DNA of 64,000 nt from Jiangella ureilytica (GCF_004348545.1 NZ_SMKL01000011.1:47299-111298), one strand, 5' to 3'. Shown: positions 44,109 through 53,868, counted from the stretch's first letter. Numbers and translations: made by a program. The notes: generated by a model not told the origin, from the letters alone.

Positions 44109-45217
44109 GGCCCGCCGAGCGCCTTGACGACAGCGGTGGCGACCTGCTCCTGCTGGTCGGCGGTGAGGTGCGGGTAGAGCGGCAGCGACAGGATCTCGCC
44201 GGCCGCCCGCTCGGCCACCGGGCAGCTGCCGGCCGCGTGACCGAGACCGGCGTACGCGGGCGTCAGGTGCCACGGCTCGGGGTAGTGCAGCGCCGCGCCC
44301 ACCCCGGCGGCGTTGAGCTCGGCCAGCACCCGGTCGCGGTCCTCGACCCGCACCACGTACAGGTGCCAGACGTCGCTGTTGCCGGGCATCGTCCGCGGGA
44401 CCCGCAGGCCCGGCACGCCGGACAGCAGCGTGGCGTACCGGCCGGCGGCCTGCCGCCGCCGCTCGTTCCAGTCCTCGAGGCGGGCCAGCTTGGCCTTGAG
44501 GGTCACCGCGTGGATCGCGTCGAGCCGGGAGTTCATCCCGATGACGTCGTGCTGGTACTTCACCGCGGAGCCGTGGTTGGCCAGCAGCCTGACCCGCGCC
44601 GCGAGGCCGGCGTCGTTCGTCGTGACTGCGCCGCCGTCGCCGGAGGCGCCCAGGTTCTTGCCCGGGTAGAACGAGGTGGCGGCGATGGCGCCGAGGCTTC
44701 CGGCCCCCCGGCCGTGGCGCCGGGCTCCCTGCGACTGCGCGGCGTCCTCGACAATCGGGACGCCCGCCGCGGCGGCGATGGGCTCCAGCGCCTCGATCGG
44801 CGCCACCTGCCCGTACAGGTGCACGGGGACGATCGCGCGGGTCTTCCCGGTGATCGCGGCGGCGACGGCGTCGGGCGAGATCAGCAGGTGGTCGGGGTCG
44901 ACGTCGACCGGCACCGGGACCGCGCCGATGCGCGAGGCCGCCTCGGCGGTCGCGATGAAGGTGTTCGCCGGCATGATGACCTCGTCGCCGGCCTCCACCC
45001 CCACGACCCGCAGCGCGAGCTCGATGGCGTCGGTGCCGTTGGCGACGCCGACGCAGTGCCCGGCCCCCACGTACTCGGCATAGGCGGTCTCGAAGGCGGC
45101 CACGTGCGGCCCGCCGACGAACCCGGCGGTGCGGAGCACGTCGAGGATCTGCGGCTCCACCTCGGCCGCGATCTCGGCCTGCTGGGCCCGCAGGTCGACC
45201 AGCGGAATGTTCGTCAC
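44105..45217 (-). CDS. DegT/DnrJ/EryC1/StrS aminotransferase 1 (WbpE-like)
   Basis: 370 residues, PLP aminotransferase acting on keto sugar nucleotides. PLP lysine is K187 in SFYPGKNLGASGDGGA; VEDAAQSQGA and HLYGQVAPIEAL are further family blocks. The GDGGAVTTND variant is common in enzymes that make 3-amino-2-acetamido uronic acids (WbpE/WlbC). Together with the Gfo/Idh dehydrogenase and the WbpD-like acyltransferase it would give a diacetamido sugar; the assignment is inferred. Confidence 0.93.
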   Translation of the reverse strand: MTNIPLVDLRAQQAEIAAEVEPQILDVLRTAGFVGGPHVAAFETAYAEYVGAGHCVGVANGTDAIELALRVVGVEAGDEVIMPANTFIATAEAASRIGAVPVPVDVDPDHLLISPDAVAAAITGKTRAIVPVHLYGQVAPIEALEPIAAAAGVPIVEDAAQSQGARRHGRGAGSLGAIAATSFYPGKNLGASGDGGAVTTNDAGLAARVRLLANHGSAVKYQHDVIGMNSRLDAIHAVTLKAKLARLEDWNERRRQAAGRYATLLSGVPGLRVPRTMPGNSDVWHLYVVRVEDRDRVLAELNAAGVGAALHYPEPWHLTPAYAGLGHAAGSCPVAERAAGEILSLPLYPHLTADQQEQVATAVVKALGGP

Positions 45218-45870
45218 TTCGACTCCTCCTGCCGCGTCAGCGGCCGTGCGGGCACACCGGCCCAGGTCGTCCTCGCCGGCTGGTCCTCGACCAGTGCGGC
45301 TCCCATTCCGAGGACGGCGTCGTCCCCCACCCGGCGCCGCTCGCGCACCGAGGAGTGCATGCCCAGGTACGCGGCCTCGCCGACGATCACCCCGCCGCCG
45401 AGCGCCACCCCGGCGGCCAGTGTCGCGTAGTCGCCCACCACGTCGTCGTGGGTGAGCGTGACGTGCGGCATGCAGACCACGTGCCGGCCCACCGTGACGG
45501 CCGCGGTCAGCACCACACCGGCCAGCAGGATGCTGCCGGCGCCCACCGTGCAGCCGGCCGGGGCCGGCGTGCCCGGATGGACGACGGTGGCGTAGCGCGC
45601 GTCGTCGACGCCGAGCTTGGCGAACCGGGCGGCGATGTCGCGCCTGGCGCCGCCGCGGCCCGCGCAGATGAGCAGGTCGGCGCCGTCGTGCTGGGTGACG
45701 TCGTCGAGCGGGCCCAGCACGGGCACGCCGTCGACGCTCGTCCCCGCCTTGCTCAGGTCGTCGTCGAGGAACCCGGCGACCTCGTGCTCGGGTGCGGCGC
45801 CGACGCGGATCGCCGCGAGCGCCTCCCGGGCCAGGCCGCCGGCCGCGACGAGCACCAGTGCCCTGCTCAC
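45214..45870 (-). CDS. PglD/NeuD-family sugar O/N-acyltransferase
   Basis: 218 residues. An N-terminal Rossmann-like domain (ALVLVAAGGLAREALAAI, VAGFLDDDLSKAG) binds the UDP-sugar, and a C-terminal left-handed beta-helix (TVGAGSILLAGVVLTAAVTV, HDDVVGDYATLAAGVALGGG) binds acetyl-CoA. PglD acetylates UDP-4-amino sugars made by a DegT aminotransferase, and two such genes flank it. GTG start overlapping the upstream aminotransferase stop. Confidence 0.92.
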   Translation of the reverse strand: MSRALVLVAAGGLAREALAAIRVGAAPEHEVAGFLDDDLSKAGTSVDGVPVLGPLDDVTQHDGADLLICAGRGGARRDIAARFAKLGVDDARYATVVHPGTPAPAGCTVGAGSILLAGVVLTAAVTVGRHVVCMPHVTLTHDDVVGDYATLAAGVALGGGVIVGEAAYLGMHSSVRERRRVGDDAVLGMGAALVEDQPARTTWAGVPARPLTRQEESK

Positions 45871-46997
45871 ACAGGCCCTCGCAATGCGGCGACGACGCGC
45901 TCCTGGTCGCTCTCGGTGAGCTCGTGGAACAGCGGCAGGATCAGCGTGTGGTCGGTGAGCCGCTCGGTGACCGGGAGGCCCGACGACGGCGTCAGCTCGC
46001 GGTAGGGCGGCTGGCGGTGCGCGGCCATGATGCCGCGGCGGGCGGAGATGTCGGCCTCGGCCAGGTGCGCCAGCAGGCCCTCGCGGTCGAGCGGGTACTC
46101 CGGCTCGACCTCGACCCAGTACGACTGGAAGTTGCCGGTGCCCCACGCGGGGTCGGCCACGGGACGCAGGCCCGGGATGTCGGCGATCTGCTTGGCGTAG
46201 ACGTCGGCCAGCGCGCGGCGGCGGGCGATCGCCTCGGGCAGCCGCCCCAGCTGGACCAGGCCCATGGCCGCCTGCAGGTCGGTCATGCGGTAGTTGAAGC
46301 CGACCTCGGCGTACTCCTCGGCCGGGGCGAGCACGCTGGCGTGCCGGTCGGCCGCCGAGACGCTCATGGCGTGCTCGCGCAGCCGCCGGGCCCGGCTCGC
46401 CCAGTCCTCGCGACCGGACGTCACCATGCCGCCCTCGCCGGTGGTGATGATCTTGCGCGGGTGGAACGACCAGGCCGCGATCTCCGCGGTCGCCGCGACC
46501 GGCCGGCCCCGGTACGTCGAGCCGGCACCGCACGCGGCGTCCTCGACGACGACGATGCCCCGCGGGTCGCACAGCTCGCGGATCGGGTCGAGGTCGACCG
46601 GGACGCCGCCCTGGTCGACGACGATGACGGCGCGGGTCGACGGCGTGAGTGCGGCCTCGACGGTGTCGCGCGTGAGGTTGCCGGTGGTGGCGTCGACGTC
46701 GGCGAAGACCGGCCGGGCGCCGGCGTACTTCGCGGCGTTGGCCGTCGCGATGAACGAGAACGACGGCACGACGACGTCGTCGCCGTCACTCACCCCGGCC
46801 ACGACGAGGGCCAGGTGCAGCGCCGTCGTGCACGACGACGTCGCCACCGCGTACGGGGTGTCCATGACCGTCGCGAACTCCGCCTCGAAGGCGGCGACCC
46901 GCGGGCCCTGGGCGACCCAGCCGGACCGGATCGCCTCGGCGACCGCGGCCACCTCCTCGTCGCCCAGCCAGGGGCGCATGACGTTGACGCGGCTCAT
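45867..46997 (-). CDS. DegT/DnrJ/EryC1/StrS aminotransferase 2 (PglE-like)
   Basis: 376 residues. PLP lysine K182 in SFHPRKIITTGEGGMV, a form typical of 4-aminotransferases (PglE/ArnB/PseC group), preceded by VVVEDAACGAG. It makes the amino sugar that the adjacent PglD-like enzyme would acetylate. ATGA overlap with the epimerase gene. Confidence 0.93.
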   Translation of the reverse strand: MSRVNVMRPWLGDEEVAAVAEAIRSGWVAQGPRVAAFEAEFATVMDTPYAVATSSCTTALHLALVVAGVSDGDDVVVPSFSFIATANAAKYAGARPVFADVDATTGNLTRDTVEAALTPSTRAVIVVDQGGVPVDLDPIRELCDPRGIVVVEDAACGAGSTYRGRPVAATAEIAAWSFHPRKIITTGEGGMVTSGREDWASRARRLREHAMSVSAADRHASVLAPAEEYAEVGFNYRMTDLQAAMGLVQLGRLPEAIARRRALADVYAKQIADIPGLRPVADPAWGTGNFQSYWVEVEPEYPLDREGLLAHLAEADISARRGIMAAHRQPPYRELTPSSGLPVTERLTDHTLILPLFHELTESDQERVVAALRGPV

Positions 46998-47992
46998 CGC
47001 ACTCCCGCCAGCGACCGGCCGGCCGCGATCTCCTCGCGCAGCGGCCGCCACCACTCCACCAGCTGCGCCAATCCCTCCTCGAGGCCGATGGTCGCCTCGA
47101 AGCCGAGGTCGCGGCGGGCCGCCGAGGTGTCGGCGAGGCGCCGCGTGACGCCGTTGACCGCGCGCTCCGGGCCGTGCTCGACCCCCAGGTCGGAGTCCAT
47201 GACCTTCAGCAGCGCGGTGGCGAGGTCGAACAGCGACGTCTCGGTGCCGCTGGCGATGTTGTAGACGCCCTCAGTGATGTCGCTGCCCGCCGCCAGGACG
47301 TTCGCGCGGGCGATGTCGGGCACGCAGACGAAGTCCATGGTCTGCAGGCCGTCGCCGAAGATCAGCGGCGGCTTGCCGTCGGCGATGCGCTCCATCCAGC
47401 GCACCAGCACCTCGGTGTACAGACCGTGCACGTCCATGCGCGGGCCGTAGACGTTGAAGTAGCGCAGGATGACGTAGTCGAGGTCGTACATGGCCCGGAA
47501 GCTGCGCAGCATGCCCTCGTTGAAGGACTTCGCGGCGCCGTAGAAGGTGTCGTTGTTGTGGTGGTGGTGCCGCTCGCCGGTCGGGAACTCCTCGGCCAGG
47601 CCGTACACCGACGCGCTGGACGCCGCGACGACCTTGTCGACGCCGTGCTCGGCGGCCGCCTCGAGGACGGTGAACGTGCCGTCGACCAGCACCTCGAGCG
47701 CCAGCCGGGGCTCCTCGGCGCACTGGGTGATGCGAATGGCGGCCTGGTGGAAGACCACGTCCTTGCCGCGGGTGAGGTCGTGGACGGCGTCGCGGTTGCG
47801 CAGGTCGTCCTCGACCAGCGTGACACGGCCGCTGGCCAGGGCGTCGGCGAGGTTCTCGCGCCGGCCCCGGACCAGGTTGTCCAGGACGTCGACGTGGGCG
47901 ACACCCGCGTCGACCAGCTGGTCGACGAGGGTGGAGCCGATGGTGCCGGCGCCCCCGGTGACGAGAACGCTGGCGCCTTCGAGCTGGGTCAT
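46994..47992 (-). CDS. NAD-dependent sugar-nucleotide epimerase/dehydratase (extended SDR)
   Basis: 332 residues. The NAD-binding VTGGAGTIGS (11-20) and the catalytic SSAS (125-128) with Y151-x3-K155 (YGAAK) are intact. RYFNVYGPRMDVHG is the substrate-binding block of UDP-glucose/GlcNAc epimerase-like enzymes. A natural HHHH run occurs at 142-145. It probably prepares the 4-keto or epimerised precursor used by the two aminotransferases. Confidence 0.92.
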   Translation of the reverse strand: MTQLEGASVLVTGGAGTIGSTLVDQLVDAGVAHVDVLDNLVRGRRENLADALASGRVTLVEDDLRNRDAVHDLTRGKDVVFHQAAIRITQCAEEPRLALEVLVDGTFTVLEAAAEHGVDKVVAASSASVYGLAEEFPTGERHHHHNNDTFYGAAKSFNEGMLRSFRAMYDLDYVILRYFNVYGPRMDVHGLYTEVLVRWMERIADGKPPLIFGDGLQTMDFVCVPDIARANVLAAGSDITEGVYNIASGTETSLFDLATALLKVMDSDLGVEHGPERAVNGVTRRLADTSAARRDLGFEATIGLEEGLAQLVEWWRPLREEIAAGRSLAGVR

Positions 47993-49062
47993 GCGAGGAC
48001 CTCCGAGTGGGTGCCGGCCGTCGTGCTGGTGAACATGCCGCCGGCCGTCAGGCTCGCCGACGCCGCCTCGAGCACGCCGAGCACGCGCAGCCCGGCCGCG
48101 CCGTCGGTGCGCGGCGCCCGGCCCTCGCGGATGCTGGCGGCGAACTCGCCGACCATGAGGCCGAGCGCCTCCTTCTCCGGCAGGGCGGGCGACCACGTGT
48201 CGCCGAGGCGGTACGAGATGGTCGCCGCGGCCCGGTCGGTGCCCACGGCCGTCGTCCCGGCGAGGTCGACGCCGCGGTCGTAGACGCTGAGCCGCTGCTG
48301 CGGGTTCAGGTCGTCCCAGACCAGCGTGCGCCGGCTGCCGCCGATGACCATCTGGCGGATCTTGGTCGGGCTCAGCCAGTTCACGTGCACGTGCGCCATG
48401 CCGCCGTTCTCGAGCGGCATCGACAGGTACGCCAGGCACGCCTTGCCCGCGCCGAGCGGGTCGGCGCCGTGCGCGGACACGCCCACCGGGCGCAACCCGC
48501 CCGGCAGGACGGCGTCGAGGATGGACAGGTCGTGCGGCGCGAGGTCCCACAGCACGTCGACGTCGGGCTGCACGAGCCCGAGGTTGATCCGGATCGAGTC
48601 GACGAACAGGATGTCGCCCAGCGCGCCCTCGGCCACCAGCTCGGCGATCTTCAGCACGGCCGGCGTGTAGCAGTAGGTGTGGTCGGTCATGAGCACGAGG
48701 CCGCGCTCGGCCGCGAGGCCGACCATCTCGGCCGCCCGCTCGCCGGTGTCGGCCAGCGGCTTCTCGACCACGACGTGCTTGCCCGCCCGCAGCGCCGCCG
48801 TCGCGATGGCGTAGTGGGTGCGGGCCGGCGTGGCGACGGCGACGGCGTCGATGTCGTCGCGGGCCAGCAGCCGGTCGAGCGACGTCTCGACGTCGGCGCC
48901 TCCCGACGCGCGGGCGACCTTCGCCGCACGGGCCTCGTCGAGGTCGCACACGGCCACCAGCTCCCAGTCCGGCGCCGTGGCGAAGTTGCGGGCCAGGTTC
49001 GGGCCCCAGTACCCGGCCCCGACCACCGCGGCGTTCAGCGGCGTGCCGACCTGATCAGTCAT
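47989..49062 (-). CDS. Gfo/Idh/MocA-family sugar-nucleotide dehydrogenase (WbpB-like)
   Basis: 357 residues. Rossmann fold AAVVGAGYWGPNLARNF at the start, VAVATPARTHYAIATAALRA and HVVVEKPLAD with the catalytic Lys of the family. It oxidises C3 of a UDP-sugar in the WbpB role, feeding a DegT aminotransferase. It is the first gene of a 12-gene operon running to the acyl carrier protein. The ATG at 49062 follows GGGGGGAACGTTCGAG; an in-frame ATG at 49080 would place the G run inside the coding region. Confidence 0.92.
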   Translation of the reverse strand: MTDQVGTPLNAAVVGAGYWGPNLARNFATAPDWELVAVCDLDEARAAKVARASGGADVETSLDRLLARDDIDAVAVATPARTHYAIATAALRAGKHVVVEKPLADTGERAAEMVGLAAERGLVLMTDHTYCYTPAVLKIAELVAEGALGDILFVDSIRINLGLVQPDVDVLWDLAPHDLSILDAVLPGGLRPVGVSAHGADPLGAGKACLAYLSMPLENGGMAHVHVNWLSPTKIRQMVIGGSRRTLVWDDLNPQQRLSVYDRGVDLAGTTAVGTDRAAATISYRLGDTWSPALPEKEALGLMVGEFAASIREGRAPRTDGAAGLRVLGVLEAASASLTAGGMFTSTTAGTHSEVLA

Positions 49063-49072
49063 CTCGAACGTT

Positions 49073-49078
49073 CCCCCC
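49073..49078 (-). promoter_or_regulatory. G6 run in leader of the 12-gene operon
   Basis: CCATGGGGGGAACGTTCGAG ending directly before the ATG at 49062; shares the GGGGGG...TTCGAG arrangement with the leaders near 32376 and 53863. Confidence 0.4.
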
Positions 49079-49099
49079 ATGGCGTGCTGTCTGCTTCTC

Positions 49100-52000
49100 T
49101 CACGAATCGGATCGGTAGATGACGTCGACCCAGTAGTTGTGCGGCGCCGACCCGGACGGGAAGCCCGTCCCGTAGACGTAGGCCCCGCCGTTCGCCGGCA
49201 CCGTCAGCGGCCCGCGCGTGAGTGGCGCGGCGAACGTACTGGCGGTGACGGCGTACCGGCCCACCGTCGTGTAGTACGACGCGGTGTAGGTCTCACCGGC
49301 CGTCACCTCGATGGGCGTCGTGAACCGCACCGTCTGCCAGCCCGACGCCGTCTCGCCGGTGAACGTCGCCTCGCCGAGCTTGTCGCCGGCCGCGGACCAC
49401 AGGTACCCGGTGTGGGTGCCCGTGTTCTGCGGGCCCTTGTAGAACCGGATGCCGGTGATGACGCCGTCGGCCGACGGGGTGACCCGCACGCCGACCTGCA
49501 CGGCGTCGGGGTCGTTCCAGTTCGGGCTGGCGGGCGTGTCGGTGTCGGCGAAGATGCTGCACGGGCAGCCGTCGGGCCCGGGCGGCGCCTCGGCGGTGGT
49601 GAAGCTCCACGTGCCGTCGGCGAGCGGGGTGCCGCCGACGGACACGACCGCCGTCAGCTCCGTCTCGTACGGCAGCGCCGCGCTGGGCGTGAACGTCACC
49701 GTCCGCGTGGCCGACGAGTACGAGCTCTGCCCGGCGATGGCGCCGTTCGGCCCGGTCAGCGTCATGGTCGGCGTTCCGGCCACCGACTCGTGCAGTACGC
49801 CGCGCACCGTCGTGGTCACGGCCACGCCGGTGGCGCCGTCGGCCGGCGTCTGCCCGGTGACCAGAGTGGCGGACGGCACGAACACGACGTCGACGTAGTA
49901 GTTCGTGCTCTCGTAGGAGAACTGCGGGAAGCCGCCGTCGTAGCGGAACCGGCCGTTGTTGCCGGCGGGCGCCGTCAGCGGACCCTGCGTGCGGGCGTTG
50001 ACGAAGAACCCGTTGTCGGCGGCGTAGCGGCCCCGGGGCGCGAAGTACGACACGACGTACGTCTGTCCGGCCTGGACGTCGACCGGTTGCGCGAAGGTCG
50101 CCGTCTGCCAGCCGACCGCGGTCTCGTCGGTGAACGTGACCTGCGCGATCCGCTCGCCCGCGGAGTTCCAGATCGAGCCGGTGTGCGTGCCGGTGTTGCC
50201 CTGGCCCTTGTAGAACCGGACCGCCGTCACCACGCCGCTGCGCGACGGTGTGAAGGCCGTGCCCAGCTCGACGGGCGCGCTCTCGGACGCGCTGGGCACC
50301 GCGGGCACCAAGCTGCCGAGCAGCGTGCACGGGCAGCCGCCGTCGGCCGGCGCCGTCGAGAAGGTCCACGTGCTGGTGGGCACGGTGGCGCCTTCGTCGG
50401 TGCGCGCCCCGGAGTGCCGCGCGGTGTAGGTGGTGCCGGCGGCGAGCGCCGACGCGGGGTCGAACGTCACCGTGAGGTTGTCGGCGGACCGGGTGGTCGT
50501 GCCGGCGACCGCCTGACCGCCCGCGGGCGTGACGGTGATGGTGCCGGTGGTGCTCAGCGGCTCCGTCCACGTGACGCCGACGTTGGTGTTCGTGGCCACG
50601 CCCACCGACCCGCCGGCGGGCAGGTGCTGGGTGACCGTGGGCACCGTGGGTGTCGGCTCGAACACGACGTCGACCAGGTAGGCGCTGGTCCAGGTCTCGT
50701 TCGGGTAGCCGGTGCCGTAGGTGTAGGCGCCGGCGCGCACCGGCGCGATCAGCGGCGTCCGGTCGCGCCCCTGCGTGGTGAACGCGTCGAGCGTGGCGGA
50801 GTAGCGGCCGTTGGGCGCACGGTAGGCGACGGTGTACTGCTGGTCCTTGAAGACCCGGATGGGCTGCGTGAACAGCGCCTCCTGCCAGCCGCTGCCGGTC
50901 TCGTCGGTGAACGTCACCGAGCCGAGCTGCGCGCCGTCGGGACCCCACAGCGTGCCGACGTGGGTGCCGGTGTTGTTCGGGCCCTTGTAGAACCGCACGC
51001 CCCTGACGTCGCCGTCGCGGGTCGGCGTGAAGCGGACGCCCAGCGTCACCGGGCCGGGGTCGTTGATCTCGAGGATCCCCGGCACCTCGGTCTCGTCGTA
51101 GAGGCCGCACGGGCAGGCGCCGGGTGCCGACGGCGGCCGCGCGGTCCGGAACGTCCAGGTGCCGCCCTCGGCGACCGGCTCGTTCGCCGTCACCGTGACG
51201 GTGTACTCGACGAAGCCCTCGAGGTCGTTGGCCGGCGTGAACGTGGCGGTCCGGGTGGCGGTGTCGTAGGAGGTGCTGCCCGCGACCTGGTTGCCCAGGG
51301 CGTCCTTGACCGTCATGGTCACCGACGCCGCGGGGACGATCTTCGACAGCGACGCCTTGATGGCGGTGTCCTGCGGCACGCTGGCCGCGTCGACCAGCGG
51401 CCACTGGTCGAAGACCGCCAGCGGCGAGTTGTCGACCAGCGAGAACTCGACGTCGACGAAGTAGGAGGTGTTGTTCCAGCTCTGGTTCGGGAACGTGGCC
51501 GGCGAGCCGAAGACGCCGGCCGGCGCGGTGCCGAACCCGCCGGCGACCCGCAGCGGCTTCGCCTCGAGACTGCTGGCCGTGAACGCGAAGGCCTGACTGG
51601 CGTAGCGGCCGGCCGGCGCGAGGTACGACACGACGTACGTCTGCCCCGCGGTGACGGCGACCGGCCGGTTGAACCGGGCCAGCTGCCAGCCACTGGCGGT
51701 CTCGTTCTGGAAGGTCACGCTGCGCAGCAGCTCACCCGTCGAGCTCCACAGCGACCCGACGTGCGTGCCCGTGTTGCCCTGGCCCTTGTAGAAGCGCACG
51801 CCGGTGACGTAGCCGTCCGTGGTCGGCTGGAACCTCAGGCCCAGCTCGGCCGCGGAGCCGTCGTCGGTGCTGGTCACCGGCGGCACCGTCGGCCCGTAGA
51901 TCGAGCACGGGCAGTTCACCGTCACCGCGCGGGTGACGGCGTTGCCGATGTTGGCGCTGTCGTCGATGGCGCGCGCCCGCACGTCGCCCGGACCGGTGCC

Positions 52001-53821
52001 CTTCTGGACGTACGTGTACGACCAGCTGGTGGTGCCGGTGGCCGGGTGCCAGGTGGCGCCGCCGTCGGTCGACACCTCGACGCCGGCCACGACGCCGCCG
52101 ACGTCGGCCGCGGTGCCGGTGACCGTGACGTTGGCGCCGTTGTTCAGCTGGGCGCCGGCCGCCGGCGACGTGATGGTGGCCGTCGGCAGCGTGGTGTCGG
52201 TGGTCTTGGTGGCCGGGACCAGCAGCGGGTCGAGCGAGCCCGGCTGGGCGTCGAGGTCGGCCAGCAGGTTCACCGTCGCCTGGCGCATCCGCTTGTCCGG
52301 CGCGACCGCCCAGCCGTCGTGGACGCCGTCGAGCCCCCACGACCACTGCACGGAGCCGGCCGAGAACACCCGCGCGCCGCTCGGCGCCTTGTACATGGTG
52401 ATGTGGTGCGTGGTCTGGCCCGGCGCGACGCTGTTGCCGAAGTCCTGCAGGTACTCCGAGACCGGGCCCTGCGTCGTCGACATGCGGATGAGGCCCGGCG
52501 GCCGGAAGCCGTTGTCGAGGTCCTCGTTCGACTCGTAGCCGACGGTGCTCTCGGCGAGCGCGACCTTGGTGCCGGACGCCAGGTTGTTCAACCCGGTGTT
52601 GCGCCACATGCGCAGCTTGCCCTCGGCGGAGTTCACCGTGACCGGCAGGTCGGAGTAGTTGACCATGTACGCCGTGCCGACGAGGGCGTTCTCGGGCCGG
52701 CCGGCACCCGTCGACGGTGCCGCGTACCGCGGGTCGCGCCAGGTGCCGGTCCACTCGGTCTGGACCGGGTCGATCTTGTTGTAGCTCCAGGTCTCCTTGT
52801 ATGAGACCAGCGTGCGGTAGTTCGTCGTCGGCCCGGCGATGGACGGCTCCCAGCGGGTGCGCCAGTACATCTCGTTGCCGCTGAAGAACGCCAGGTTCAC
52901 GCCGGCGTCGCGGGCCGCCTCGACGTTGGCGCGCTGCCGCCCGGACCAGTACTCGTCGTGGCCCACCGACAGGAAGAGCTCGTGGTTGGTCAGCAGGTTG
53001 CCCCGGCGATCGGTGTCGACGCCGGCGATGTAGCTGACGTCGTAGCCGTTCTGCTCGAGGAAGCGGACCATCGGGTACTCGGCGCCGAAGTAGAAGTCGC
53101 GGGCCTCGATGCCGCCGCGGGTGGCGAACGGGCGGTTGTAGCTGATCTTGTACGCGCGGCCATTGGCGGCGCCGCGGTAGAAGTCCGAGCCGCCGTAGGA
53201 GTTGTACGCGTGCCAGGTGGTGTCGGAGGTCTGGAAGACGATGTCGGAGGTGCTGGCGTCGTTGCGCACGATGAAGGTGATGTGGCTCGACTCGTCGCGG
53301 TCGGGGCGGTTCAGCCGGGCGATGTAGACGCCCGAGACCGCAGTCGACGGCACGTTCCACGACGCCGAGACGCCCCAGTTGCCGCAGTCGTACAGCTCGG
53401 TCGCGACGTCGCGCATGCACTCGGGCTGGATCTGCGGCAGCGTGGCCGACGGGTTCACCCGCTGGATGAAGCGAGCGCCGTCGCCGCCGTAGTAGCCGGT
53501 GCGGTAGATGTCGATGGTGTAGGACCGCGCATCGGTGTCGATCTTGAAGTCGACGCGCTGCCCCACGTTGACGCTGATCTCGGTGGCGAAGCCCTGGATG
53601 CTGGCGTCGCCGGCACCGTCGATCTCCCATTCGTCGGGATCGTTACCCGGCTTGGAGTTCTCGCAGACGATCGGATTGCTGCCCGGACCGCACGGATCGG
53701 CGGCAGCGGACGGCGCCACCGGAATGAGCGCAGCGGCCGTCATGGCGACCAAAGACGCCAAAGCCATGGTCCAACGCACGACTTTCCGGCGTGACGTGGA
53801 CGCAGAACGGTGCACCCGCAT
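49100..53821 (-). CDS. Very large secreted protein: dimethylformamidase-like domain plus four DUF4082 modules
   Basis: 1573 residues with a signal peptide (cleavage near APSAAA, about 40). Residues about 60-560 resemble the large-subunit domain of N,N-dimethylformamidase (DIYRTGYYGGDGAR, LSVGHDEYWSGRQR). An Ig-like domain follows (about 570-660). Then come four DUF4082 jelly-roll domains, each with the block VRFYKG-x-NTGTH near residues 677, 945, 1207 and 1464. Ig-like Big_5-type domains alternate with them, giving a module of about 260 residues. No cell-wall sorting signal is seen. It probably binds or remodels the surface polymer; no catalytic activity can be claimed. Confidence 0.85.
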   Translation of the reverse strand: MRVHRSASTSRRKVVRWTMALASLVAMTAAALIPVAPSAAADPCGPGSNPIVCENSKPGNDPDEWEIDGAGDASIQGFATEISVNVGQRVDFKIDTDARSYTIDIYRTGYYGGDGARFIQRVNPSATLPQIQPECMRDVATELYDCGNWGVSASWNVPSTAVSGVYIARLNRPDRDESSHITFIVRNDASTSDIVFQTSDTTWHAYNSYGGSDFYRGAANGRAYKISYNRPFATRGGIEARDFYFGAEYPMVRFLEQNGYDVSYIAGVDTDRRGNLLTNHELFLSVGHDEYWSGRQRANVEAARDAGVNLAFFSGNEMYWRTRWEPSIAGPTTNYRTLVSYKETWSYNKIDPVQTEWTGTWRDPRYAAPSTGAGRPENALVGTAYMVNYSDLPVTVNSAEGKLRMWRNTGLNNLASGTKVALAESTVGYESNEDLDNGFRPPGLIRMSTTQGPVSEYLQDFGNSVAPGQTTHHITMYKAPSGARVFSAGSVQWSWGLDGVHDGWAVAPDKRMRQATVNLLADLDAQPGSLDPLLVPATKTTDTTLPTATITSPAAGAQLNNGANVTVTGTAADVGGVVAGVEVSTDGGATWHPATGTTSWSYTYVQKGTGPGDVRARAIDDSANIGNAVTRAVTVNCPCSIYGPTVPPVTSTDDGSAAELGLRFQPTTDGYVTGVRFYKGQGNTGTHVGSLWSSTGELLRSVTFQNETASGWQLARFNRPVAVTAGQTYVVSYLAPAGRYASQAFAFTASSLEAKPLRVAGGFGTAPAGVFGSPATFPNQSWNNTSYFVDVEFSLVDNSPLAVFDQWPLVDAASVPQDTAIKASLSKIVPAASVTMTVKDALGNQVAGSTSYDTATRTATFTPANDLEGFVEYTVTVTANEPVAEGGTWTFRTARPPSAPGACPCGLYDETEVPGILEINDPGPVTLGVRFTPTRDGDVRGVRFYKGPNNTGTHVGTLWGPDGAQLGSVTFTDETGSGWQEALFTQPIRVFKDQQYTVAYRAPNGRYSATLDAFTTQGRDRTPLIAPVRAGAYTYGTGYPNETWTSAYLVDVVFEPTPTVPTVTQHLPAGGSVGVATNTNVGVTWTEPLSTTGTITVTPAGGQAVAGTTTRSADNLTVTFDPASALAAGTTYTARHSGARTDEGATVPTSTWTFSTAPADGGCPCTLLGSLVPAVPSASESAPVELGTAFTPSRSGVVTAVRFYKGQGNTGTHTGSIWNSAGERIAQVTFTDETAVGWQTATFAQPVDVQAGQTYVVSYFAPRGRYAADNGFFVNARTQGPLTAPAGNNGRFRYDGGFPQFSYESTNYYVDVVFVPSATLVTGQTPADGATGVAVTTTVRGVLHESVAGTPTMTLTGPNGAIAGQSSYSSATRTVTFTPSAALPYETELTAVVSVGGTPLADGTWSFTTAEAPPGPDGCPCSIFADTDTPASPNWNDPDAVQVGVRVTPSADGVITGIRFYKGPQNTGTHTGYLWSAAGDKLGEATFTGETASGWQTVRFTTPIEVTAGETYTASYYTTVGRYAVTASTFAAPLTRGPLTVPANGGAYVYGTGFPSGSAPHNYWVDVIYRSDS

Positions 53822-53828
53822 TTGTCGG

Positions 53829-53868
53829 CCCCCCCGGGCGAATCACCCCACGCGTCTCGAAGCCCCCC
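53829..53868 (-). promoter_or_regulatory. G7 and G6 runs in leader of the giant DUF4082 gene
   Basis: Seven Gs at 53829-53835, seven bases before the ATG, and six at 53863-53868, about 20 bases after a TATGCT -10-like hexamer. Confidence 0.4.

Noticed and set aside
49079..52804. Open frame of about 1240 codons opposite the giant DUF4082 gene
   Set aside because: Antisense shadow of repetitive coding sequence; its apparent internal repeats mirror the DUF4082 modules.
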